A stretch of DNA of 51,523 bases, from contig JAMFSE010000083.1 of NCBI GenBank assembly GCA_026225115.1, positions 1-51,523 on the forward strand, in the 5' to 3' direction. Below are positions 33,203-40,969 of this stretch, piece by piece. A program made the position numbers and the translations under genes. The first letter of the stretch is position 1. Every line of letters begins with the position of its first letter. This DNA comes from Rhodovastum atsumiense. GTDB lineage: Bacteria > Pseudomonadota > Alphaproteobacteria > Acetobacterales > Acetobacteraceae. Below the pieces are notes generated by a model. It did not search any database. It was not told the DNA's origin and saw only the letters and a program-made list of their open reading frames with translations.

Positions 33203-33658
33203 TCAGCCGCGCGGTTCGCAGATGAAGATGGGAATGTCGCGGGTGGTGCGGGCGCGGTAGTCGGCGTAGGGCGCGTAGGCGGCGTCGCACAGCGGCCAGA
33301 GGGAGGGTTTTTCCTCAGGCTTGGCGAAGCGCGCGTGCAGCTTCATGACGCGGCCGCGGTGGCGCACTTCGATATCCGGATTGGCGGCGATATTGTAGTA
33401 CCAGACGGGGTTTTTGGGGGCTCCGCCACGCGATGCGACCAGCAATACGCCGCTGCCGAAGGGCACGTACATCAGCGGCATGGTGATGGTGCGGCCGCTT
33501 TTGGCGCCGGTCATGGTGACGAAGCAAACCTCATTGCCGGCGAGCTTGTTGAAGGCGCGGCCGCCGGAGAGCCGGTTGAGGAAAACATGCGATCGTGAGA
33601 AATACTTCATGAACCAGCGGGGCGGTTGCATGGCGGTTGTTGCAGCTTGCGTTGCCAT
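33203..33658 (-). CDS. Deazaflavin-dependent (DDN-type) nitroreductase family protein
   Basis: A 151-residue split-beta-barrel protein. 'VTMTGAKSGRTITMPLMYVP' and 'VASRGGAPKNPVWYYNIAAN' match the F420H2-binding region of DDN-like reductases (PF04075), which in mycobacteria reduce quinones and nitro compounds. Its ATG lies about 90 bases from the divergent start of an LLM-class protein of an F420-dependent type. Two such genes side by side suggest real use of cofactor F420 or a related deazaflavin. Some relatives bind other flavins, so cofactor identity is not proven. Confidence 0.85.
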   Translation of the reverse strand: MATQAATTAMQPPRWFMKYFSRSHVFLNRLSGGRAFNKLAGNEVCFVTMTGAKSGRTITMPLMYVPFGSGVLLVASRGGAPKNPVWYYNIAANPDIEVRHRGRVMKLHARFAKPEEKPSLWPLCDAAYAPYADYRARTTRDIPIFICEPRG

Positions 33659-33748
33659 TATTGGGTTTCCTTCCGGGACGTTTTAAGCTTAGCGCAATTT
33701 GGGTTAAGATAAATATATAGCAAGCGATTTTGGAATCGGGAGGGCGGC

Positions 33749-34621
33749 ATGGAATTAGGACGGCTTGGAGTCTGGAGCGCGATCGACCAACGGAGTGCTG
33801 CCGAGGGAGCAGCGTTTGCGCGGCGGGTTGAGGCATGGGGGTATGCGGCACTTTGGATCCCCGAGGCGGTGGGACGCGACGGGCTGGTGGCTTCATCCTA
33901 TCTGCTGGCGAATACCGAGAAGCTGATTGTTGCGACCGGCATCGCCAATATCTACGCCCGTGACGCGCAGGCGGCGGCGGCGGCGCAGAAGGGGCTGAAT
34001 GAACAATCCGGCGGGCGGTTTTTGCTGGGGCTCGGGGTTTCGCATACACCGTTGGTCGAAGGCCTGCGGGGGCATCATTACGGCAAGCCGATCGCCTCGA
34101 TGCGGGCTTATCTCGAAGCCATGGGCAAGGCGATGTATATGGCGCCGCCGCCGCCGGAACGGCCGCTGACGGTGCTGGCGGCGCTGCGGCCGAAGATGGT
34201 GGAATTGTCGGGCACGCATGCCGATGGCGCGCATACGTATAACGTGACGCCGGAACACACCGCGAATGCGCGCAAAGTTCTGGGGGCGGGCAAATTATTG
34301 TGCGTGGAGCAGAAGGTTTGCCTGGAGCGCGATGCGGGGAAAGCCCGCGCGCTGGGGCGGGCGATGCTGAAATTCTATTTGCCGCTGGTGAATTACCAGG
34401 AGAACTGGCGCCAGCTTGGGTTTAGCGAACAGGATTGGACCGGCGAAGGTTCGGATAAATTGATCGATGCGATGGTGGCCTGGGGGGATGAGACGGCGGT
34501 GATGGCGCGGGTGCAGCAGCATTGGGATGCCGGCGCGGACCATGTTTGTATCCAGCCGATTGGGCTTGAGGATAATGCGGCATCGCAGGAGGCGGTGTTG
34601 GCGTTGTTGGCGCCGGGGTAG
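33749..34621 (+). CDS. LLM-class F420-dependent oxidoreductase (TIGR03620-like)
   Basis: A 290-residue TIM-barrel protein of the luciferase-like superfamily. The N-terminal 'LGRLGVWSAIDQRSAAEGAA' and 'RRVEAWGYAALWIPEAVGRD' match the TIGR03620 subgroup, and 'GGRFLLGLGVSHTPLVEGL' is the cofactor-binding segment. These enzymes transfer hydride to or from F420 on alcohols, ketones or enones. The ribosome site is GGGAGG just before ATG 33749. It is divergent from the DDN-type gene and ends at repeat copy B. F420 dependence is inferred from the subfamily, which is best known from actinobacteria. Confidence 0.85.
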   Translation: MELGRLGVWSAIDQRSAAEGAAFARRVEAWGYAALWIPEAVGRDGLVASSYLLANTEKLIVATGIANIYARDAQAAAAAQKGLNEQSGGRFLLGLGVSHTPLVEGLRGHHYGKPIASMRAYLEAMGKAMYMAPPPPERPLTVLAALRPKMVELSGTHADGAHTYNVTPEHTANARKVLGAGKLLCVEQKVCLERDAGKARALGRAMLKFYLPLVNYQENWRQLGFSEQDWTGEGSDKLIDAMVAWGDETAVMARVQQHWDAGADHVCIQPIGLEDNAASQEAVLALLAPG

Positions 34622-34750
34622 GGCGGGGTATGGGTGATGGGTAACGCTTCGCTCACCCATCCTACGAAATGGGGCGTTGGCGAGGCCGACGCCCGTGGCC
34701 CAGATTAACATAAGTTTTTTGCGCCGCTTTTTTTCAAAAAAAGCGGCTGC
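34622..34750. repeat. Intergenic hairpin repeat, copy B
   Basis: Directly after the LLM stop and before the convergent GST stop. It carries a variant of the GGTGGGTTAGC hairpin (GATGGGT ... ACCCATC, about 34637-34662, followed by CCTACG), a GC-rich core, and a hairpin CCGCTTTTTTT / AAAAAAAGCGG (34724-34747). It lacks the CTTC-type hairpin found in A, D and E, so it is a partial or mosaic copy. Confidence 0.65.
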
Positions 34751-34755
34751 TTTGC

Positions 34756-35394
34756 TTAATCAATCATTGGTTTCATGCCGGGGTCGCCGGCGGCCATGGC
34801 GCGTTGGTAGGCTGGGCGGGCGCCGATGCGTTTCAGCCAGGCGCGGATGTTGGGGTAGGCGTCCAGTTTTTGTTTACTGAAGGCGCGCATGGTGGTGAAG
34901 GGAAAGGCCATCATGATCTCGGCTGTGGTGAAGTCTCCGGCAAGCCAGGGTACTTCGCCAAGGCGGGCCTCAGTGACGGCAAAGCTTCGCTTTTGCCGGT
35001 AGCCGATGGCCCTGCGGAAGATGAAGCCGAGCGGTACGGATTTTAGAATCATCATCAGCATTTCGGTTGCCATTAGCGTGGCGTTGGCGAAATGGAACCA
35101 GAACAGAAATTCGGCGTAATTGGGGTCTTCCGGTTTCGGTTGCAGCGCGCCGTTGCCGTAGCGTTGCGTGATGTATTCGATGATGGCGCCGCTTTCCGCG
35201 AGCTTCATTCCGTCGATTTCAACGACGGGGGCGAGGCCCATGGGGTGCAGCGCGTGATATTCAGACGGCGCCAGGCGCATGGTTTTGGTGCGCTTGTAGA
35301 TTTTCAGCGTGTAGGGGAGGCCCAGTTCCTCGCATAGCCAGATGATGCGCTCGGATTGCGAAGTCTCCAGATGGTGGATGATGATTTCCGGCAT
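34756..35394 (-). CDS. Glutathione S-transferase
   Basis: A 212-residue cytosolic GST. The thioredoxin-like N-terminal domain shows 'HLETSQSERIIWLCEELGLP' and the glutathione-binding 'KLAESGAIIEYITQRYG'; the C-terminal helical domain contains 'VPWLAGDFTTAEIMMAFPFT', with the usual N-capping box region. It begins directly after the stop of the alcohol dehydrogenase (TGAATG), so translation is coupled. In this setting it could conjugate or isomerise a reactive intermediate such as an epoxide or unsaturated ketone, but that is inference. Confidence 0.92.
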   Translation of the reverse strand: MPEIIIHHLETSQSERIIWLCEELGLPYTLKIYKRTKTMRLAPSEYHALHPMGLAPVVEIDGMKLAESGAIIEYITQRYGNGALQPKPEDPNYAEFLFWFHFANATLMATEMLMMILKSVPLGFIFRRAIGYRQKRSFAVTEARLGEVPWLAGDFTTAEIMMAFPFTTMRAFSKQKLDAYPNIRAWLKRIGARPAYQRAMAAGDPGMKPMID

Positions 35395-36483
35395 TCACGC
35401 GTCGAACATGACGACGGTGCGGGCCAAAGCGCCGGTTTTCATGTCCTCAAAGCCTTCGTTGATTTCGGAGAGCGGGCGGCGCTTGGAGATCAATTCATCC
35501 AGTTTCAGGCGGCCTTGCATGTAGAGGTCGACCAGGTTGGGCAGGTCGATGGCGGTGCGCACGCTGCCCATGATGGAGCCCTGGAGTTTGCGCTCCTGCA
35601 GGAATGAGAAGGCCGAGATGTTGAGGGTGGTGCCGAGCTTGGGGACGCCGACAATGGTGGCGGTGCCGCCTTTTTTGAGCAACTTGAAGGAGAGCTCGAT
35701 GGTGTCCTGGCGGCCGATGCATTCCAAGGCGTGGTCGACGCCTTTGCCGCCGGTGAGTTCCATGGTTTTTTGCAGCGCTTCCTCGGTGCTGCCGGAGACA
35801 AAGTCGGTGGCGCCGAAGGTCATCGCGAATTCGCGCTTGGAGGGCACGACGTCGATGGCGATGATGTGGCCGGCGCCGGCTTCGCGGGCGCCGTTGACGG
35901 CAGACAGGCCAACGCCGCCGCAGCCGATGACGGCGACGGTCTGGCCCGGGCGCACGCCCGCGGTGTTGACGGCGGCGCCAAAGCCGGTGGAGACGCCGCA
36001 GGCGATGAGACAGGCGCGGTCGAGCGGCATGTCCCGGCGGATGGGGATGCAGCCGCTTTCATGCACCAGCATTTGTTCGGCGAAAGAGCCCGTGCGGCAG
36101 AACTGGTGGACGGCCTGGGTGCCGATGCGCAGGCGCGGCGGTTCTTTTGGGCCGCGCTCGGCTTCCGGCGTGAAGCAGCGGGCGACGTGGCCGCCGTTGC
36201 AGTGTTCGCAATGGCCGCAATAGAAGACGAGAGAGACGATCACGTGGTCGCCGGGTTTGACGGTGTGGACTTCGCTGCCGACTTTCTCGACGATGCCGGC
36301 ACCTTCATGGCCGAGGATGGAGGGGGACGGGTTGGGCAGGCCGCCATCGAGGACGTGAAGGTCGGAATGGCAGAGGCCGACGGCGGAGACGCGGACCAGA
36401 ACTTCGCGCGGACCGGGATTGTCGATGGTGACGTCCTCGATCAACATCGGGTGACCGACTTCGCGAAAAACGGCTGCTTTCAT
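35395..36483 (-). CDS. Zinc-dependent alcohol dehydrogenase (MDR, class III-like)
   Basis: A 362-residue NAD-dependent dehydrogenase. ATG 36483 with GAGGA upstream is preferred to the longer frame from 36573, since the family starts 'MKAAVFREVG'. Catalytic zinc ligands are in 'GLCHSDLH' and 'GHEGAGIV'; structural zinc cysteines in 'CGHCEHCNGGHVARC'; the nucleotide site is 'VIGCGGVGLSAVNGAREAGA'. The central insertion ('PEAERGPKEPPRLRIGT') is as in formaldehyde/benzyl-alcohol-type enzymes. It is coupled to the GST gene. Some actinobacterial relatives keep NAD permanently bound; that cannot be judged here. Confidence 0.92.
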   Translation of the reverse strand: MKAAVFREVGHPMLIEDVTIDNPGPREVLVRVSAVGLCHSDLHVLDGGLPNPSPSILGHEGAGIVEKVGSEVHTVKPGDHVIVSLVFYCGHCEHCNGGHVARCFTPEAERGPKEPPRLRIGTQAVHQFCRTGSFAEQMLVHESGCIPIRRDMPLDRACLIACGVSTGFGAAVNTAGVRPGQTVAVIGCGGVGLSAVNGAREAGAGHIIAIDVVPSKREFAMTFGATDFVSGSTEEALQKTMELTGGKGVDHALECIGRQDTIELSFKLLKKGGTATIVGVPKLGTTLNISAFSFLQERKLQGSIMGSVRTAIDLPNLVDLYMQGRLKLDELISKRRPLSEINEGFEDMKTGALARTVVMFDA

Positions 36484-36573
36484 CTTGGGGTTCCTCAAAG
36501 TTTGAAAAACCGTCGCATTGTTTGTTCGGCTTGGCAACCTGCGCAAGCCGGCGTGACCGGTGATGCCGGGCAT

Positions 36574-36609
36574 TAAAAATTTGAGGCCTGGAACGGCGTT
36601 CCAGGCCTC
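36574..36609 (-). terminator. Intrinsic terminator of the exported-protein gene
   Basis: A perfect 12-bp stem (GAGGCCTGGAAC / GTTCCAGGCCTC, loop GGC, 36583-36609) is followed on the minus strand by an A/T-rich tract containing five T (36578-36574). It is located 54 bases after the stop of the gene at 36664. Confidence 0.82.
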
Positions 36610-36663
36610 ATGCAGAGCCGTCCGGCCGGCGAAGTTTCGCCGGCCGTTGATGTGGCGTGCGGC

Positions 36664-37290
36664 TTAGAACCAGCGCTTCTTGGCCGGGGTAATTTCGACC
36701 GCGAGGGTCTGGCTGACGACGGCGGTGATGGTGTCGCCGACATTGAGCGAGGGCAGCATCGCCTGGCGGGCCGGGTCGGTTACGTCCAGCGTGTAGATCT
36801 GGCCGCCGGAGGGGTTAACGATATCGATGCTGTTGGAGGACAGATCGATGCTGACGATGGTGCCGGAGATTCTCACCACGGCGATGGCGACGCCGCCCGG
36901 CGCGGTTGCGGGCTGGGCGACTGCCGCGGCCATCTGATCGTTGGAGACGGGGGTGCCGTTGCCGCCGGTTGGGCCGTTTACCATAAAGGCGACGGAGCGG
37001 TAGTATTTGGCGTTCACGGTGTCGCCGTCTTTGAGCAGGTTCAGGCGGACCAATGGGCCGGCGGTGACGGTGACTTTTTGGCCATTGGCGCCTTCCAGGG
37101 TAACGGCGCGGGTTTTCAGGTTGATCTTTTTAATTTTTGCCTGAAAGACAACCTGTTCGGATTGCGGAATGGCATTTTGCACGGCGGCGGTTTGCGCCGC
37201 GGCGTTGTGCGGCATTGCCAGCGGCAGTGCGCAGACGGCGCCGGCCAGGATGATGGCGGCAGCTTTGGTTTTGAGAGTTGTGTGGCTCAT
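36664..37290 (-). CDS. Exported protein of unknown function with two related beta-rich modules
   Basis: A 208-residue protein. Residues 1-33 are a signal peptide ('AAAIILAGAVCALPLAMPHN' then AAAQ), so it is periplasmic or secreted. Two modules share a pattern: 'QAKIKKINLKTRAVTLEGAN' with 'LKDGDTVNAKYY', and 'SGTIVSIDLSSNSIDIVNPS' with 'LNVGDTITAVVSQTLAVEI'. This resembles DUF5666-type beta-barrel repeats, a tentative link. No catalytic motif is visible. It stands alone with its own terminator, so a link with the catabolic genes is not evident. Confidence 0.75.
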   Translation of the reverse strand: MSHTTLKTKAAAIILAGAVCALPLAMPHNAAAQTAAVQNAIPQSEQVVFQAKIKKINLKTRAVTLEGANGQKVTVTAGPLVRLNLLKDGDTVNAKYYRSVAFMVNGPTGGNGTPVSNDQMAAAVAQPATAPGGVAIAVVRISGTIVSIDLSSNSIDIVNPSGGQIYTLDVTDPARQAMLPSLNVGDTITAVVSQTLAVEITPAKKRWF

Positions 37291-37408
37291 TTTTGGCTTC
37301 CTTGTGAATTTTTTGTTGCGCTGCGCGAAGCTGAACTCGGCTGGGCGCCGATTCGCAGCCGGTAACTACGCGGAACAAAAGACAAGTGTCAACGCGGCGG
37401 CCGAAACG

Positions 37409-37478
37409 CATGGCGCAAATTAAAAGAAGTTTTTTGGTTCGCGGCCGGCCAGGCTTTTTTTAAGAAAGAACGGCTTGC
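37409..37478. repeat. Degenerate intergenic repeat, copy C
   Basis: Between two minus-strand genes. The segment keeps the 'GAAGTTTTTTGGTTC' edge and a poly-T stretch followed by 'AAGAAAGAACGGCTTGCTTAA', similar to the ends of copies A and B, but the hairpins are eroded and the central palindrome is missing. The upstream part (37291-37408) is the promoter side of the exported-protein gene and shows nothing else recognisable. Confidence 0.4.
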
Positions 37479-38255
37479 TTAACTTCCGAAAGCGGGCTGG
37501 GTCAGGATTGTGTAGGGGCGTGCTTCGGTGCGTTTCCAGAGGCGGGTCAGGTTGGCGAGTGCGGCGTCCGGTTGTTCGTAGGGCCAGAAGTGGTCGGCAT
37601 CGAGCAGGGTGAATTCGGCGCCGATGCGGGTGGCCATGCGGCGGCCGATTTCGGTCGGCACGATCAGGTCGCGTTCGCCCCAGATGAACATTGTGGGGAT
37701 GACGATGCGGGCGAGATCCGCTGTCCATTCATGGCCGATGTTTACCGCCGAGCGGTAGAGGGAGAGGATGCGGCGGGCATTGCCGGGGTAGACGAAGGCG
37801 TTGTTATCCGCGTCTTCCTGCGAGAAGCCGATGCGGGTGAGCGTGTTGCGCATCGGGTTGGTGTCGGCCAGCATGTCGGCCAGGCGCTCGCCTTGTTCGG
37901 GGACCATCCATTCACGCCAGAGCATGTGCAGCGGCCAGTGCGGGTCGATGGGGGCGTTGCCGACGGCGAGGCTGCGCAGCAGTTCCGGGCGCAGCGAGGC
38001 GGCGCGCAATGCCAGCAGGCAGCCCCAGTCATGGCCGACCAGATGCACCGGGCCTGCGCGCGCGCGCAGGCCTTCCAGTTGTTCGATGACCCAGTTGACG
38101 TAGCTTTCCTTGACCGGCTCCCAGCCCGGGGGCGGCGGGGCGGCGAAGCCCGGCAGGTCCGGGGCCAGGACTTCATCCGAGCGGTCGAGTTTTGCGAGGA
38201 TCGGGGCCCATAGTTTGGCGGTTGCGGGGACGCCGTGGAGGAACAGAACCGGCAT
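37479..38255 (-). CDS. Alpha/beta hydrolase, epoxide-hydrolase/dehalogenase type
   Basis: A 258-residue hydrolase starting at ATG 38255, with GAGGGA upstream; the frame continues upstream only over the neighbouring gene. The oxyanion segment is 'HGVP' (7-10) and the nucleophile elbow is 'GHDWG' with D76, not Ser, pointing to epoxide hydrolases or haloalkane dehalogenases. Acid D196 in 'WGERDLIVP' and base H222 in 'DADHFWPYE' complete the triad. It starts 10 bases after the stop of a CmcJ-like oxygenase and belongs to the TetR-headed operon at 40771. An epoxide made by an oxygenase in the operon would be a sensible substrate; this is inference. Confidence 0.85.
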   Translation of the reverse strand: MPVLFLHGVPATAKLWAPILAKLDRSDEVLAPDLPGFAAPPPPGWEPVKESYVNWVIEQLEGLRARAGPVHLVGHDWGCLLALRAASLRPELLRSLAVGNAPIDPHWPLHMLWREWMVPEQGERLADMLADTNPMRNTLTRIGFSQEDADNNAFVYPGNARRILSLYRSAVNIGHEWTADLARIVIPTMFIWGERDLIVPTEIGRRMATRIGAEFTLLDADHFWPYEQPDAALANLTRLWKRTEARPYTILTQPAFGS

Positions 38256-38265
38256 GGAAATCCCT

Positions 38266-39093
38266 CTATTCGTAGATGGCGATGAAGCGGGCCTCGATGC
38301 TGCCGCGCGGGTTCGGCGGACCGCTTGGGGATGGGTCGAGGAAGGCGGTGTGGGCGCAGCCGAGCGGGTTGGCGGGATCCAGATCCAGGCCGATGAAGAC
38401 CAGGGATTCATCGATGGTCATGTCGGGGTAGTAATATAAAATCGGGTCGGAGGGGGCGAGCATGGTGTAGGGGCTCTCGCGGCGGCGGTCCTTGTTTTCG
38501 CCGAGGAATTCTACGGTTTTGCCGACGACGTGGTTGGATGCCGGGATCAAGTTGCGGTCCGCCACCGCCAGCGGGTAATCCTGCGGCGGCGGGGTGATGG
38601 CTTTCCAGACATTGACGACGACGGCGCGCCGATAGGTGAGACCGAGCGGGGTGAGGCATTCCGTCACCTCCCGGATGGCGTCCTTGAGGGTGAAATCGAG
38701 ATGGATGAAAGCGGCGTTCGGCGCGGCGCCCACGTGGTTGCCGTAATCGACGCGGCGCTGCAGCGGAAAGAAAATCTGCGGGGCCAGTTTGACGCCGAAA
38801 AGTTTTTTGACGAGCACCTCGCAGGACGGGGCGTAGACATTGTTCACCCAGTCCAGATTTGCGAAATCGGCATCGCCGGCAGGATGCGCGGCGAGGGTCA
38901 GGCCTTCTTTTTCGAGCGTCGGTTGTTGCGGCCAGATACGGCCGTTGCGGATGGTGACATCGCGCGCCTGCAGCTTCTGGCTGGAACGCTCCGGCGTCAG
39001 ATTCGAGAACTCGCCGCCGTCATTCGGATCGGCCGCGAAGTTTATGACGCCTTGTACGGAATCCGCGTGGGTACCTGAATAATTCACGTCCAT
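38266..39093 (-). CDS. CmcJ/NvfI-like 2-oxoglutarate/Fe(II)-type oxidoreductase (copy 1)
   Basis: A 275-residue protein resembling the CmcJ/AsaB/NvfI group, which includes cephamycin methoxylation partners and fungal meroterpenoid enzymes. The likely iron ligands are H131 and D133 in 'FIHLDFT' and H248 in 'GCAHTAF', with an Arg in the C-terminal 'RGSIEARFIAI' for 2-oxoglutarate. 'VNVWKAITPPPQDYPLAVAD' is the family hallmark. It is about two thirds identical by eye to the gene at 39259, a tandem duplication. Separated from copy 2 by 165 bases and coupled to the alpha/beta hydrolase downstream. Hydroxylation, desaturation or epoxidation are all possible. Confidence 0.75.
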   Translation of the reverse strand: MDVNYSGTHADSVQGVINFAADPNDGGEFSNLTPERSSQKLQARDVTIRNGRIWPQQPTLEKEGLTLAAHPAGDADFANLDWVNNVYAPSCEVLVKKLFGVKLAPQIFFPLQRRVDYGNHVGAAPNAAFIHLDFTLKDAIREVTECLTPLGLTYRRAVVVNVWKAITPPPQDYPLAVADRNLIPASNHVVGKTVEFLGENKDRRRESPYTMLAPSDPILYYYPDMTIDESLVFIGLDLDPANPLGCAHTAFLDPSPSGPPNPRGSIEARFIAIYE

Positions 39094-39258
39094 TAGCTGT
39101 TTCCTCCAACTTATTTTTTTATGGCGTTTGATTGTATCGATCGTTTAGGCGGTTGAAAATTAAATCCTTATTGAGCCGGGAATGAAGGCGTGGATGGCCG
39201 GGGGGCGGCCCAGCCGTATCAAACCCGGCCATGACGGAGACACTCTTATTATTCCATT

Positions 39259-40083
39259 TTACTCGAAGATGGCGATAAATCTTGCTTCGATGCTGCCGCG
39301 CGGCTCGGTTGGGCCGTTGGGCGACGGATGCTTGAATGCGGTGTGGGCGCAGCCGAGCGGATTGGCGGGATCGAGGTCCAGGCCGACGAAGACGAGCGTT
39401 TCATCAGGCGTCATGTCCGGGTAATAATAGAAGATCGGCCGGTCGGACGGGGTAAGCAGGACGTAGGGGCTTTCCAGCCGTTCCTCTTTCTCGCCGAGAT
39501 ATTCGACGGTTTTGCCGGGGACATGATCGGCGGCGGGAATGGAGTGGCGGTCGGCGACGGCCAGCGGGAAATCCTGCGGCGGCGGGGTCATGACTTTCCA
39601 CACATTGACGATGCAGGCGCGCTTGAAGGTGACGCCCTGGCTGGCGGCGAAATAGGTGGCCTGCTCGATCGCGGATTCGCGAGTGAAGTCGAGATGGATG
39701 AAGGCCGCGTTCGGCGCGGTGTGCTCATATTTGTCGTAATCGACCCGGCGTTGCAGCGCCGGGAAGATCTGCAGCGCCTGTTTGGCGCCGAGCTCTTTTT
39801 TGACGAGTTCGATGCAGGACGGAATATAGACCTTATCGATCCATTCCGGGTTGTTGAAATCGGCATCGCCGACGGGATGCGCCGCCAGGGTCAGGCCTTC
39901 CTTGGCGATCGTCGGCGGGGTTGGCCAGGTGCGGCCGTTGCGGACGGTGAGTTCCTGCGGGGTCAGGTTCTGTACCGAGCGGGTGGGGGTCATGTTCGAG
40001 AATTCGCCGCCGTCGGTCGGGTCGGCAGCAAAGTAGAATATGCTTTTTACCGTATCGGCATAGGCGCCATAATTTACGTCCAT
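39259..40083 (-). CDS. CmcJ/NvfI-like 2-oxoglutarate/Fe(II)-type oxidoreductase (copy 2)
   Basis: A 274-residue paralogue of the 38266 gene with the same ligand set: H130, D132 ('FIHLDFT') and H247 ('GCAHTAF'), and Arg in 'RGSIEARF'. 'VNVWKVMTPPPQDFPLAVAD' and 'FYYYPDMTPDETLVFVGLDL' are shared. The variable stretch is mostly residues 100-155, so substrate pockets may differ. It lies 46 bases after the TetR regulator on the same strand and begins the structural part of the operon. The 165-base gap to copy 1 has no gene and no clear terminator. Confidence 0.76.
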   Translation of the reverse strand: MDVNYGAYADTVKSIFYFAADPTDGGEFSNMTPTRSVQNLTPQELTVRNGRTWPTPPTIAKEGLTLAAHPVGDADFNNPEWIDKVYIPSCIELVKKELGAKQALQIFPALQRRVDYDKYEHTAPNAAFIHLDFTRESAIEQATYFAASQGVTFKRACIVNVWKVMTPPPQDFPLAVADRHSIPAADHVPGKTVEYLGEKEERLESPYVLLTPSDRPIFYYYPDMTPDETLVFVGLDLDPANPLGCAHTAFKHPSPNGPTEPRGSIEARFIAIFE

Positions 40084-40129
40084 ATTTTATCTCCCTAATT
40101 TAGTATTGCGTGCAGATTAATCGGGCCGG

Positions 40130-40771
40130 TCAAGCGATTTGCGGCGGGTCTTCGTATTCGCTGATGAATTGCTCAAAATACTCGGCGGCGACGGCCAGCA
40201 TGTCCTCGGGCCGCACCGGCGGGACGGGTTGCATATGATGCAGGCAGGCCCAGCCGAGCTGGCGCAGCACCGCCGACGCCCGGGCCAAGGCCAGGCCCTG
40301 GGCGGGACCGGGGGTTACGGCCTGTTTGAAGGCCGGCAGTTTTTCGCCCAGGGCCACCATGATCCTGCCGCCAAGTGCTGCCAAAGCGGCGGGCATTTCC
40401 GTCAGGTCGCCGATATGGATGAGCAGCTCGGTCGGCGTACGCTCGGCTGAAGTGAAGGCGGCGATTTCCGCGACCCAGAGGTCGAGCGCGGCGCGGCTGG
40501 GGGATGGCGACGGCAGCCTGGCGATGAGGCGCATCATGCCGTGGCTGTACTCCTCGGAAATGGCCGCGAGAATTTCGTTTTTATCGCGAAAATGATTGTA
40601 GACGGTCGAACGGCGGGTGCCCGCGGCCTGGGCAATCTGCTCCAGCGTTGCGGTGGCGTAGCCGTGGGTGCTGAACATTTCCCTGGCGGCGGCGCAGATG
40701 CGGTCCCGCGTGAAGGAGCGCAGCTCGTCACGCAGGGTTTCCACCTTCAGCGCGGCTTGCGGGGTCGCCAT
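40130..40771 (-). CDS. TetR-family transcriptional regulator
   Basis: A 213-residue repressor-type protein. The N-terminal DNA-binding domain is clear: 'RDRICAAAREMFSTHGYATA' then 'TLEQIAQAAGTRRSTVYNHF' and 'RDKNEILAAI'. The ligand-binding C-terminal domain is variable. It is first in the minus-strand operon with two CmcJ-like oxygenases and an alpha/beta hydrolase, and divergent from the VOC/phosphotriesterase-like pair. The 198-base interval contains four palindromes (40793-40943), so it probably represses both directions and is relieved by a pathway compound. Confidence 0.92.
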   Translation of the reverse strand: MATPQAALKVETLRDELRSFTRDRICAAAREMFSTHGYATATLEQIAQAAGTRRSTVYNHFRDKNEILAAISEEYSHGMMRLIARLPSPSPSRAALDLWVAEIAAFTSAERTPTELLIHIGDLTEMPAALAALGGRIMVALGEKLPAFKQAVTPGPAQGLALARASAVLRQLGWACLHHMQPVPPVRPEDMLAVAAEYFEQFISEYEDPPQIA

Positions 40772-40792
40772 GGTTTCAGAGAGCCAAAATAT

Positions 40793-40943
40793 TGGACATG
40801 GCGTCCATTTAGCTGTCCTCGCATGAAAGAGTCAACTGATTGATTAGGTGTGATACAGATTGTTACATCTGTGCGATGCATTTATATTTGCGGCGCGCGT
40901 CGGACATCGCCTATGTCCTTTACTAACAACGGACGTTAGCGTC
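40793..40943. promoter_or_regulatory. Cluster of four palindromes, candidate TetR operators
   Basis: Within the divergent interval there are: TGGAC-N5-GTCCA at 40793-40807 (22 bases before the TetR start), ACAGAT-N6-ATCTGT at 40855-40872, GGACAT-N5-ATGTCC at 40902-40918, and GACG-N4-CGTC at 40932-40943 (27 bases before the VOC start). Three of them share a GGAC core, two having GGACAT. Such clustering fits autoregulation plus control of the divergent operon. Confidence 0.65.
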
Positions 40944-40969
40944 TGCTTGTAAAACTGTCTGGAGACTCC

